DNA of 64,000 nt from positions 1 through 64,000 of IMG/VR virus record IMGVR_UViG_3300025413_000017, one strand, 5' to 3'. Every line of letters starts with the position of its first letter. Position 1 is the first letter of the stretch. Source of the stretch: a virus. Of this stretch, positions 14,552 to 23,682 are shown piece after piece. The translations under genes and the position numbers were made by a program. The notes beneath the pieces were generated by a model, which worked only from the letters and a program-made list of their open reading frames with translations, was not told where the DNA came from and did not search any database.

Positions 14552-17103
14552 TAGAAGTTATTAACTCCAAATACTGTATAGTTTATTTGCCAAACAGTAG
14601 GTAGTTGATTATTTGCTAATAGTATATCTTTAAAATATGGTCCACTAGAAATAGTGTTGTCTATATTATAAATTGAAATACCATAATTAATTGGGTTGTC
14701 TGCTTGAGTTGAAATTCTAATTGCTTGTACTCCAGTTGAATTTGCGGCTGCACTTAGTAAAGAAGCAATACTAACTGAAGAACCAAAGGTTACAGAATTT
14801 AAATAATTTGTAACTGCATTTTGAATAGATGTGTTAGCAACAATTGGGTTTGTATTAGGAGTATAGACAACTGAGAAATTTATTGCTAGTGGCAAGAACT
14901 TTGCTATATGAGTTAGTGTGTTTGAACCAACAACTCTACTTTGTTGAGAAAGATTGTCAACACTTACAACATCTGCATAGTAACTGTGTGAAATAGTTCC
15001 TACCTGGTAATTAACAGAACTAGGATAATTGGTTAAATAACTTCCTGTAGGGTCAACTGCTTTTAGGGCAACACCACCTATGTCTAATATACTTCCTGCA
15101 GTTTTTGTATTGTCATAGACAGGGTATGAAACAGAAACCCAACTAGTATTATTAGAAGCGATGTTACTTGTAAGGTTATTTGCAAGAACAATTTGGTTAG
15201 GGTTACCAGGAATCAAAGAAGTAATATAGTTTCCTGTTCCAATTCCAGAAATTGTATTGTTCCCGTAAGTACCACTAATTACCAAACCTACTTGCAATCC
15301 GGAGATTGAAGTAGAAGTATAAAGAACATTTGTACCTGAGAGGCCAGATGCTACTAAAGTTGTGCCATTTGTAGTTACAGGGTCAATTGCAATTGGGAAA
15401 CTTATACTTCCAAAAGTAATATAACTTGGAACATTCCCTGAAACAACTTGGTTAGGAAAGTTGGCAATTGGATCTTGGGTAAAATTAATATAATAGTCAC
15501 CAACGGTAGGCATAGAACCATTTGCTTGAACAAAATTATTTGCTTGGTAAGAACCACCAAGACCACTTGTAGTAATTGTATTACTAGTTACCATTACAAC
15601 TTGTTCTGTTGCGGTTTGGGTATTTGTACTATTAATAAAAATATCAACAAAATTAGAGTTTAGTATTTGACCACCTGAAATAATTGTTCTACTACTAATT
15701 GGTGTGTAAGTAGATTGAAGTTGAACAGTCGCCCCGGTATAAGTTGCAGGAGAGTTATTTGGTCCTGGTATGAAAGTTACTCTAGGAGCACAAGTTCCAC
15801 TAATATTTTGGTAATAAGTGTAATCAACATTTCTTGTAAATATAGTTTGATTAGGTGAATTTAAGTTAGTACCAACAACTTCATAACCTGCCGGATAACT
15901 AAATTGTGAATCTGGAATCTTACTATAGATAGTATTAACAGCGGTAGTATTTGAACCACTAGTAACTATAATATTCCAAGGAATGTTTTGGTTAAAAGTT
16001 ACAGTAACACCACTTGATACAACAGCGTTGGTACCAGTTACTGTAATACCAATTGTATTTTGATAATTCAAAGAAATGCTATTTAGTAGACCACTAATAG
16101 CAGTTGCAACGTTTGCAAAAGTACTTGTACCATTTAAAGTAGTTGGTGCAGTACCAGAATAGACATAAGCAATGTTTAAGTAACCACTTGCAGTAGGTGC
16201 TGTTCCTGAAAGGTTATAGTTCGTTCCGTCATAAGTAACAGTTCCTGTATAAATACTAGCAGGAGTGGTACTTGAAATTGGTATAGAAACATTTGGTTCT
16301 AGTGTTCCCAAGTAACCTGAAGCAACCAAACTTCCAGATATTGCTATAAGTTGTGCTTGGGTTTGCAACCCAATATTAAAAGCTGCTGAACCACTAATTA
16401 CTGTACCAATTTGAAGATTTTCAGAATAATTTTGTTGAGCATTAACTATATTAGTTTGAGTGACAGAAGGATTTTGTTGAGCAATAGATTGAAACTTAGA
16501 AATTGTCCCTGCAAAGTTAGAGAAAGCAGTGTTTAAGAATCTTTGTTGAAGTTGACTATCAGTTTCAGTATCACTACCACCTGAAAGTGGGTAAGTATTA
16601 GTTACTGTGGTTACACCTACCAAAGGACTTGTAATTTTAGTTATGGTATTTGGGTCTAGGTTATTGAAAGAACCAGGAAGTGTTGAAATAATTGGAACAT
16701 TAACACTTGTTTGACCACTTGCTACAGTTGCAGGGCTAGTTGTTGTAAAAGCAACATTGGTAAAGTATTGATTAAGGTTTGCTGAAACTTGGGTGCCTAG
16801 CGGGACATCATAGTTTTGTACTGCAGGACTTGTTGTGCTAAAAACAGCAGTACCAATGGAACGAGTACCAAGTTGTCTAGTAATACCAAAAATGTTTACA
16901 AAGGCGTCAAGTTCTGAACCAAAATAACTTGTAACATCCAAACCATAAGTAAGCAGAGTTGAGTTATTGGTAGCATTTGCTATTTCTTGTGCTACTGACT
17001 CCATAATCTTATAAGTAGCACTACCTACAGTTGTGTCCCAAGTTGGGTCAGAAACTGAAAGTGAGGTTAATAGTCTAGTTAATATAGTATTTGTATCAGC
17101 CAT
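14551..17103 (-). CDS. Baseplate J/gp47-like wedge protein
   Basis: An 850-residue protein. Residues 1-200 follow the baseplate J/gp47 pattern: an N-terminal helix in DTTVGSATYKIMESVAQEI, then DAFVNIFGI, VPLGTQVSA, a strand run with PIISTLPGSFNNL, and the typical GGSDTETDSQLQQRF at about 175-190. The long C-terminal part is beta-rich, making it larger than P2 gpJ and nearer in size to T4 gp6. It forms the wedge ring around the hub. The start overlaps the gp25-like gene by 8 bases, the common gene order. Confidence 0.85.
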   Translation of the reverse strand: MADTNTILTRLLTSLSVSDPTWDTTVGSATYKIMESVAQEIANATNNSTLLTYGLDVTSYFGSELDAFVNIFGITRQLGTRSIGTAVFSTTSPAVQNYDVPLGTQVSANLNQYFTNVAFTTTSPATVASGQTSVNVPIISTLPGSFNNLDPNTITKITSPLVGVTTVTNTYPLSGGSDTETDSQLQQRFLNTAFSNFAGTISKFQSIAQQNPSVTQTNIVNAQQNYSENLQIGTVISGSAAFNIGLQTQAQLIAISGSLVASGYLGTLEPNVSIPISSTTPASIYTGTVTYDGTNYNLSGTAPTASGYLNIAYVYSGTAPTTLNGTSTFANVATAISGLLNSISLNYQNTIGITVTGTNAVVSSGVTVTFNQNIPWNIIVTSGSNTTAVNTIYSKIPDSQFSYPAGYEVVGTNLNSPNQTIFTRNVDYTYYQNISGTCAPRVTFIPGPNNSPATYTGATVQLQSTYTPISSRTIISGGQILNSNFVDIFINSTNTQTATEQVVMVTSNTITTSGLGGSYQANNFVQANGSMPTVGDYYINFTQDPIANFPNQVVSGNVPSYITFGSISFPIAIDPVTTNGTTLVASGLSGTNVLYTSTSISGLQVGLVISGTYGNNTISGIGTGNYITSLIPGNPNQIVLANNLTSNIASNNTSWVSVSYPVYDNTKTAGSILDIGGVALKAVDPTGSYLTNYPSSVNYQVGTISHSYYADVVSVDNLSQQSRVVGSNTLTHIAKFLPLAINFSVVYTPNTNPIVANTSIQNAVTNYLNSVTFGSSVSIASLLSAAANSTGVQAIRISTQADNPINYGISIYNIDNTISSGPYFKDILLANNQLPTVWQINYTVFGVNNF

Positions 17104-17551
17104 TGTTAACCTGTATTCCGTTTGGTGTGATTAATAGATTTAGTGCAAATTGTTGGCCATTTAAAGTAGAAATAGCAACAGTAGCATTTATAAAACCAGT
17201 TCCTTGTAGAACAGTTATGTCTCCAACACTTTGAATAATTTCAGACTTGTTATAGTAACTTAATTGAGAACTTTGTTGAAGGTTTTGAAGATTTTGAAGT
17301 TGCTGGGCAGAATAAAGTGAAATTATTCTTTGAATTTCTGCTTGAACTTGAGATAAGGTACTAGAAGTGATTGGCCCACCAATCATTGAATAAAGTGTAC
17401 TACCAAAGTTTGGTGTAGTATAGCCAATACCGTATTGTTCTTCTAACCAGAGTGCTAAGTCTTGGACTAATTTGTTAGAGCCTACAACAAATTGAAGTCT
17501 TCCACCACTATCTAGTACAAGATCCCCATTGGAAACTTGCATGCTTTTCAT
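17096..17551 (-). CDS. GPW/gp25-like baseplate protein
   Basis: A 151-residue protein with the layout of T4 gp25 / P2 gpW family proteins: QVSNGDLVLDSGGRLQFVVG, then LVQDLALWLEEQYGIGY, TPNFGSTLYSMIGGP, and a helix with QAEIQRIISLY. gp25 nucleates sheath contraction by joining the wedges to the first sheath ring. It is directly upstream, in transcription, of the baseplate-J gene as in most contractile systems. A Gln-rich stretch (LQNLQNLQQSSQ) is unusual. Confidence 0.85.
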   Translation of the reverse strand: MKSMQVSNGDLVLDSGGRLQFVVGSNKLVQDLALWLEEQYGIGYTTPNFGSTLYSMIGGPITSSTLSQVQAEIQRIISLYSAQQLQNLQNLQQSSQLSYYNKSEIIQSVGDITVLQGTGFINATVAISTLNGQQFALNLLITPNGIQVNNG

Positions 17552-17582
17552 ATTACTTCCTTAAGTTTAGATGTTGAGTACA

Positions 17583-19010
17583 TTAAGTCTTGATAATCTT
17601 GTAAACTACAGCATATGGCTGCATATTATTGTGACCTGAAACACTAGTAATTGCGGTGTTGTTACTGGTGTTAAGTCCGGTTTGAGCAGGAACTGTAAAA
17701 TTAAGACCAGGAATAGCTACACTACCACCAACAGTCATTGCAGGAATAGAAAGTGCAGGTATAGAAGCACTATTGACAGTGAGTGAAGGTACAGTAAAAC
17801 TTGCACCAGATAGACTGTGGGTGTGACCAGAGTCACTAGCAGAAGTAGTAGCACTAGAAGTAATACCTGTTGTTGCAGATTGAGTTGGGTTAGCAGTACC
17901 AAAGTGATTACTAGGGGTTCCGCTACCATAAAGGTTTCCACCACCACCAGTATTGTATACCATAAAAGCATAAGATCCAGCACTATGTGTGTGACCAGGA
18001 TCTGATATACTTACACTTGTACTAGCACTAATATTAGCAGTACCACTTCCTGTACTTCCTGAACCAATAGTACCAGCAGCCGCTACAGTAGTAGTTGAAC
18101 CTGTGGTACCAGTTCCTGTACTATAAGTACTACCTGGGATACTAAGACTTACACTAGAACTTGTACCTGTACTAGTTGTTCCTGTAGAACTTGGGACTGT
18201 AAAGGTATGAGTGTGGACATTGAGAGGAGTTTCTCCACTTTGGAGTGTGTGCATAAACTCTCCGCCAAGTGCAGCAAGAGGATATGCTGTTCCACTAACT
18301 CCAATTGTAACTTTACCTCTTAAGTCTGGAACATTAAAACTTGCACCAGAACCACCCCAAGTATAGGCAATTGCGGAAAATAGAGTAGCGTAAATTGTTG
18401 TACTATAACTTGCACCATCACAAATTAAATAACCTGTAGGTACATTTGCTGAAGGACCTGCAAAATCAATAACTGTTCCGGCAGGAATACCTGCACCTGC
18501 ACTTGGTGTTTGCCAAACAGGCGTTGGGACTGTACCACTTAAAGTTAATACTTGACCACTAATACCAACAGGATATTGAGCAGTCCAGGTAGGTGTTGTA
18601 CCACTTAAAGCAAGTATGTAACCACTAATTGTTGGACCAGGTAATCCACTAACTGAAACTGAAGATGACCAGATAGCACCGCTTATACTAGTTGAAGTGA
18701 GAATTTGTCCAGTAGAAGTTGGTACACCACTAATAGTAACACCGTTAATTGTACTAACACTAATTTGGCCTACATAACGACTTAATCTATATGCAGTAGT
18801 TGTATTTTCAATAAACCAAGTTTGACCTTGTTTAATCATGTCTGAAGTTACACCGGCAGGCAAAACATCCAATGCAATTTGATATTGAAAACCTCTATTG
18901 TCTTGCCCTGTAGTCCAAAGAAGACTATTAAGTGGGTTTATATAAGGGTCATTTAATATAGTTACTCGTCTATTTGTTGTAACAACTGTAGAATTAGCAT
19001 TAAGTACCAT
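17583..19010 (-). CDS. Tail fibre with collar domain
   Basis: A 475-residue fibre protein. A phage tail-collar domain begins near residue 172 (GIPAGTVIDFAG, PTGYLICDGASY, FNVPDLRGKVTIG), as in short tail fibres such as T4 gp12. The C-terminal 250 residues carry His-x-His motifs (VHTHTF, GHTHSAG, GHTHSLS) that in gp12-like fibres bind metal along the fibre axis, separated by Ser/Thr/Gly repeats, and end with HNNMQPYAVVYKIIK, the usual collar-fibre terminus. It probably fixes the baseplate to the cell surface. Confidence 0.85.
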   Translation of the reverse strand: MVLNANSTVVTTNRRVTILNDPYINPLNSLLWTTGQDNRGFQYQIALDVLPAGVTSDMIKQGQTWFIENTTTAYRLSRYVGQISVSTINGVTISGVPTSTGQILTSTSISGAIWSSSVSVSGLPGPTISGYILALSGTTPTWTAQYPVGISGQVLTLSGTVPTPVWQTPSAGAGIPAGTVIDFAGPSANVPTGYLICDGASYSTTIYATLFSAIAYTWGGSGASFNVPDLRGKVTIGVSGTAYPLAALGGEFMHTLQSGETPLNVHTHTFTVPSSTGTTSTGTSSSVSLSIPGSTYSTGTGTTGSTTTVAAAGTIGSGSTGSGTANISASTSVSISDPGHTHSAGSYAFMVYNTGGGGNLYGSGTPSNHFGTANPTQSATTGITSSATTSASDSGHTHSLSGASFTVPSLTVNSASIPALSIPAMTVGGSVAIPGLNFTVPAQTGLNTSNNTAITSVSGHNNMQPYAVVYKIIKT

Positions 19011-19012
19011 AA

Positions 19013-22000
19013 TTAACCTACTTGTGGTGGGAAACCATAATGAAGTAATGAAGGTTTACTTGTTAATGTTTTCCTATAAACTGGACAAGTAACATTTGCA
19101 ATTGTATAAAAACCACTTGCTCTATCACCTTGATGTTGAACACTTTGAACGTAGACTTCAATACCATGGTCTTCAAGCCTAATCCTCATACCAGGATAAA
19201 GTTCAGGCATAAATGAAAGTCTAATTGTTGAAGAATATTGATTTGCCCAACTTTGCATAAACAATTGCCAGGCATACATAAATTCTGTGACATGACTACG
19301 AATCATTGGTTGTTCTTGAACAAGAGGCCTCATACCGTATCTAGCAAGAAAATTATTTGCAAAATTTCTTCCTAATTGTTTGTAAAGAGCATCTAGTGCG
19401 GTAGTTGTTGCATTGGGACTATCTGCAGTTGCAAAACCAAATAATATTGCCATAATTTCTGGTATTTGAACAGAAATAATACCGTTACTTTGCATCCAAT
19501 CAACTAAACCAACACTTGTTCCTAAGTTTACTTGGTCACCACTAACTGCAATGTGAGTTACTAATTTAGTGTCATCATGGTAAATAGTAAAATCAATAAT
19601 TTCTATATCATGGACACTTAGTGAGGGTGCTTGACCGTAAAGACCAAAATAATCTGGGAACCATGCTAAGAAGTCACCATTAGGAGCACTTTGAAATTGC
19701 CTCAAACTACTTTGCACCATTGTTGCAACACTTTGAAGTACAGGTTGGTCTGTAACAAATGCTCTTGGTGTACCAATAAGTGCTAATGTATTTTGGTCAA
19801 TCTGTGGTGGTTGAAAAGTTATATTAAAGTTTGTTCCAGTATTGGTAGCTGTTGTAGGAAGATTACCATTTGTTGGGTTGTTTACAGTTCCTGTAGATGC
19901 AGGGCCACCTTTCCATGTACCATAAGGTGTTGGAACCCAAATACCAGGATTTGTGTATGCCCTAGGATTAGTGCTTCCTACACCCCAAGTTCCTGCTGCT
20001 TTGTGTTGATAGTGACCACCATCCCAAGGGCATGCTTGAACTGCAGTTTTAAAAATGTTAATTGCACTACCTAAATCTTTTGGTGCACCAGGTGTATTAG
20101 CACTAGGCAATGGTATGTCTGGTATTAATTTTTTGTTACTATCATATTTTTTGGTAGGAGTGTATGTACCATTAGAATATCTAGGCCTACTATCAAATAC
20201 TGCACCAATTGCCCAATAAATTGAGGTATTCATTTTATAACCCCACCATTGAGCTGCAGCATCAAGTGATTGAAAAGCAGCACCTGGTGTACCACCTCTA
20301 CCTACAGCAGAGCCTAAACTAGTATCTGTATCACCAAGAGGATTGTAATAACAAGCCCAGTTATCAGCATTTTCTAGTGTAATCCAAAGATTAATGAGAG
20401 CGGCATTATTATCAGTGTTTGGGAAGCCACCATATAGTAAACATAAGTGAGCCCAAGAAGTACTATTGTCATATCTCCAAGGGGATATTGGAGCTTTGTT
20501 CCAAGGAGGAGGACCACCTGAGTTGTTTGCACTACTTGGTGTGTTCTTTGTAACTACAGTATTAGTATCACCTGTAGAACTTGTAGTTGTTGTTGAAAGT
20601 TGCCCACCTTGGTTAACTGTTTGACTAGTTGTAGTACCACCTTGAGCAAGTGTATCGCCTAATGAATAACCGTAACTTTGAAGTTGACTAACAAGGGTTG
20701 TAGTATCCTGAGGACCTTCATGAACTTTTGTAGGGTCTGCCCATGCTAGGGTTACCCTGATATTATTTGACAAATAAAAATCACCAGTAGTAGAAGTACC
20801 AGTAGAAGTTTTATGCTTCCCAACATTTTGGGTAACCGGTGTCCCTGCTAGGTATTCCCATGCGGCTCTACTAAGAACAATATTGTTTGCTGTGTTACCT
20901 GCAATACTTGCTTTAACTACAACTTGTTTAGCATTTGCAATACTAGTAACAAGTATAGGTCTACCATTATCCCAACCAGAACCTTGACCACCAAGCCAAT
21001 TTGCCGCTTCAGCTGCATTACCAATATTACTAGTAAAATAAGGCCAAGAAATTACACACCAATAATCTGGATCTTGCCTATCAGCAGAAACAGGTTGAGG
21101 CTTATTACTACCATTTGAATAATAATCCCAAACATCTTTAACTGATACAGTTTGAGCAATAATACCAGTTGGTCCGTTAGGGATTGTGTATCCTAATGCA
21201 CCACCTTGAGCACCATTAAGTAGTGTACCCGGTGCCATAACAGCATTTGTTGATACACCGTTAGGAATTGTAACTGCTTGAATTTGGGTAGGATCTAAAC
21301 CACTATAAGTAATATTTGTTTTATTAATACCGGTACCAATTAAGTTATTACCACTAATAATTCCGGCACCATCAAGTGCTTGCATCAATGTTTGAGCACC
21401 GTCTTGAGATACATAAGGGGTGTTTGTATTAATTAAAAAATTGTATGTTTGAGCAGCATTTGCTATCCAACCTGAAGGTATAGATGCAACATGAATGTTA
21501 GGCAATGGGATTCCTACAACATTAGAAAGTACATTAACAATACCTTGAGCTGCACCACCATCACCCCATTTTGAAGCATCAGATGTTGAGGCCATAAGCA
21601 TACCAGGCATTAATGACTGGAAGGAAAGGTTATTAACATCCCAAAAACTGTTTTGAATTTTATAAATAGTGCATTGTGCCTCAAAAGTTACCGGTTGAGG
21701 GACTAAAGTAATTATAGGAGCATTAGTTATATAACCTGTAAAATATTGTAGATAAGTATCTCTTTTTAGATATATAACTACTTGGTCCATTGTTTCTATA
21801 GGGAGTGATGTTTGACCACTTGCTATAGACTCAGGAGGAAGTGTGTACTTCCACCCTTTATTTACTAAAGTAAAATTTGCATTACTTGTAGAATTTGTTT
21901 GTCTAGTAATTGAAAAGTTGGTTATATCTTCTGAAACATCTATAATTTCAAAATTACCGTCTTTGTCTTTCTTTGAAGAACTCTTTACAAAAATTTTTAT

Positions 22001-22045
22001 ATCTGGTGAATAAAAATAAGTTCCTGTAGTTTTTGAAGCCGTCAT
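19013..22045 (-). CDS. Baseplate hub protein with probable lytic insertion
   Basis: A 1010-residue protein. The N-terminal 150 residues (EDITNFSITRQTNSTSNANF, then VVIYLKRDTYLQYFTGYIT) resemble the first domain of gpD/gp27-like hub proteins. The C-terminal 230 residues (PELYPGMRIRLEDHGIEVYV) complete the hub fold. Between them is a 600-residue insert containing ENADNWACYYNPLGD and SLDAAAQWWGYKM, which recall lysozyme/transglycosylase folds, plus a linker rich in Thr/Ser. A hub-linked muralytic activity at the tail tip is likely but the active site is uncertain. Confidence 0.7.
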   Translation of the reverse strand: MTASKTTGTYFYSPDIKIFVKSSSKKDKDGNFEIIDVSEDITNFSITRQTNSTSNANFTLVNKGWKYTLPPESIASGQTSLPIETMDQVVIYLKRDTYLQYFTGYITNAPIITLVPQPVTFEAQCTIYKIQNSFWDVNNLSFQSLMPGMLMASTSDASKWGDGGAAQGIVNVLSNVVGIPLPNIHVASIPSGWIANAAQTYNFLINTNTPYVSQDGAQTLMQALDGAGIISGNNLIGTGINKTNITYSGLDPTQIQAVTIPNGVSTNAVMAPGTLLNGAQGGALGYTIPNGPTGIIAQTVSVKDVWDYYSNGSNKPQPVSADRQDPDYWCVISWPYFTSNIGNAAEAANWLGGQGSGWDNGRPILVTSIANAKQVVVKASIAGNTANNIVLSRAAWEYLAGTPVTQNVGKHKTSTGTSTTGDFYLSNNIRVTLAWADPTKVHEGPQDTTTLVSQLQSYGYSLGDTLAQGGTTTSQTVNQGGQLSTTTTSSTGDTNTVVTKNTPSSANNSGGPPPWNKAPISPWRYDNSTSWAHLCLLYGGFPNTDNNAALINLWITLENADNWACYYNPLGDTDTSLGSAVGRGGTPGAAFQSLDAAAQWWGYKMNTSIYWAIGAVFDSRPRYSNGTYTPTKKYDSNKKLIPDIPLPSANTPGAPKDLGSAINIFKTAVQACPWDGGHYQHKAAGTWGVGSTNPRAYTNPGIWVPTPYGTWKGGPASTGTVNNPTNGNLPTTATNTGTNFNITFQPPQIDQNTLALIGTPRAFVTDQPVLQSVATMVQSSLRQFQSAPNGDFLAWFPDYFGLYGQAPSLSVHDIEIIDFTIYHDDTKLVTHIAVSGDQVNLGTSVGLVDWMQSNGIISVQIPEIMAILFGFATADSPNATTTALDALYKQLGRNFANNFLARYGMRPLVQEQPMIRSHVTEFMYAWQLFMQSWANQYSSTIRLSFMPELYPGMRIRLEDHGIEVYVQSVQHQGDRASGFYTIANVTCPVYRKTLTSKPSLLHYGFPPQVG

Positions 22046-22884
22046 CCTGGAATCCCATCTATATTGATTCCATTACCCATGGTTATATTTACCCTGGTCC
22101 AATTTTGACCTTGTTGAAGGACAGTATTAGCGGTTGGTCTAAGTTGTGACAAGTTACCTTTAACTACAATACTTGAAGGAATATCATTATTACCATTTTG
22201 AGGAGTTAATACATTCATTACATATTGAACAGAATAAACTGCTTTAAAACGGTCATATTCTTTAGCAACTTGTAAAATCCATCCTTGATATTGTAATGGT
22301 TGTAATTGCAAATTGCTTTGAACAGGATTACTTGCTTTATAATCTGGACCTGTTGCAGTATTTGTAAGTTGGGTATAATCAATAATCCTTGAAAGATTAT
22401 TATTAACCAAACTATTTGCTTTAGCAGTTGAATAAGTAGAACCTGGTCTAGAAGTTATGTCAAGGTTGGTAGTATTTGCAGCTGCATCAACAGGGTAGTA
22501 ATTATTGAAATAAGTAAAATTCATAGGTGGAGGACTAACAGAAGTTGTTGCGCTCAACTTTTGATGTGCCCTTAAATCATTATGGAATTGTTGCATTGCT
22601 TGAAAACCGTTGTAATCATATTTACCAGCGGTTGTATTTCCAGTTACTTGTAATGGCCAGTCAATACCAAAACTAATCATCATTTCAGATCTACGAATTG
22701 GAACCCAAACAATTGATTGGTGTGTCTGAGCACTAGCAAATTGAGTTTGTGCAGATGTAGAAAAGTTAGTAATCCATAAATCATAAGTAGTTGTAATTAA
22801 ATTTCCTTTAATATCAGAACCTGTTGAAAGGACAATATTAGAATTACCACCTCTATTTAAATAATTATTAGCTGCATTTGTCAT
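22042..22884 (-). CDS. Tail/baseplate protein, 280 residues
   Basis: I start this at the ATG 22884 (MTNAANNYLNRGG), which overlaps the TGA of the 58-residue ORF; the longer reading needs TTG. The protein has VWVPIRRSEMMISFGIDWPL near 65-84 and YQGWILQVAKEYDRFKAVYS near 205-224, and is otherwise Asn/Thr-rich. I do not recognise the family. Lying between tape measure and hub, it is probably a baseplate or tail-tip component. Confidence 0.6.
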   Translation of the reverse strand: MTNAANNYLNRGGNSNIVLSTGSDIKGNLITTTYDLWITNFSTSAQTQFASAQTHQSIVWVPIRRSEMMISFGIDWPLQVTGNTTAGKYDYNGFQAMQQFHNDLRAHQKLSATTSVSPPPMNFTYFNNYYPVDAAANTTNLDITSRPGSTYSTAKANSLVNNNLSRIIDYTQLTNTATGPDYKASNPVQSNLQLQPLQYQGWILQVAKEYDRFKAVYSVQYVMNVLTPQNGNNDIPSSIVVKGNLSQLRPTANTVLQQGQNWTRVNITMGNGINIDGIPG

Positions 22885-23057
22885 TGTTGATTTCCCAACC
22901 AATCATTAAAAGAAGAAGCAGGGTTTGGGTTTTGACTTTGAAGAATGATACCCTTACTATTACTCCATGCAAAACCGTTCCAAGTAATAATTTCTTCATC
23001 TGGATAGTAAATTGGTTTTGAAACTAAGCAATCACTGATAGGTTTTGAATCTGCCAT
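22881..23057 (-). CDS. 58-residue tail-region protein
   Basis: A short ORF (MADSKPISDCLVSKPIYYP at the start, ITWNGFAWSNSK in the middle, SSFNDWLGNQQ at the end) that fills a 150-base gap between two larger tail genes. The TGA overlaps the next ATG (ATGA), and its ATG follows the previous stop by one base. The coupling supports a real gene. I do not recognise it; a minor baseplate component is plausible by position. Confidence 0.6.
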   Translation of the reverse strand: MADSKPISDCLVSKPIYYPDEEIITWNGFAWSNSKGIILQSQNPNPASSFNDWLGNQQ

Positions 23058-23058
23058 A

Positions 23059-23682
23059 TTATACGTTGTAACTTGACCCTACATTAGGGGTATTTATAAT
23101 TGTTTTTGCATCACTGGAAGTTGCGGCAAAAGAGTTAGCAAGTTGTGCAACACTCAGTTGGTTTACTGAATCAAGTCCTTGATAAACTAAGTTTAGTTGG
23201 CCTGTTATAGTATTACCAACACCTGCAGAATAATTAAAAATATTGCCTACTTCTTTTAAAGTTTTTGTTATCAATTGGTCGGTAACATTATTGTCTTCTA
23301 TTTGAAAAGCAATTTGATAAGGATGAGTTACAGTTGTATAATCAATTCCCAAGTTAATTGTTTCAATATAGACACTTTGAGTAATAGTTCCATTTTCAGC
23401 AAAACTTGCAGGAATTACAAGTGTGGCGGCTGCTTTTGATTGAATTTGATTAGTTTGCATTTGCTTTAATTGAGAAAACAAATACATTAATTTAGGCCTA
23501 CTGCCTGCATCTCCAGAAAAGTTCATTTGTTGAGTTGCAACAGAAAGTATTTGAACTACACGACCACCGTAAGTATCAATTATTTGTTTGTTCAAAATAT
23601 AGTTCCACATAACATTATTAGGATTATATGGAAGTGCTATTGTTTGAGTATTTCCTAAAGTAAGGGTAGCAACACTTGTCAT
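23059..23682 (-). CDS. Tail protein after the tape measure
   Basis: A 207-residue protein started at the ATG 23682, which overlaps the tape-measure TAA (TAATG); a longer reading adds four residues from inside that gene. It has ALPYNPNNVMWNYILNKQII, GGRVVQILSVATQQMNFSG and TVTHPYQIAFQIED, suggesting a beta-rich tail-tip adaptor like the protein linking tape measure and hub in other contractile tails (a P2 gpU or gp53-like role). The family is not certain. Confidence 0.65.
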   Translation of the reverse strand: MTSVATLTLGNTQTIALPYNPNNVMWNYILNKQIIDTYGGRVVQILSVATQQMNFSGDAGSRPKLMYLFSQLKQMQTNQIQSKAAATLVIPASFAENGTITQSVYIETINLGIDYTTVTHPYQIAFQIEDNNVTDQLITKTLKEVGNIFNYSAGVGNTITGQLNLVYQGLDSVNQLSVAQLANSFAATSSDAKTIINTPNVGSSYNV

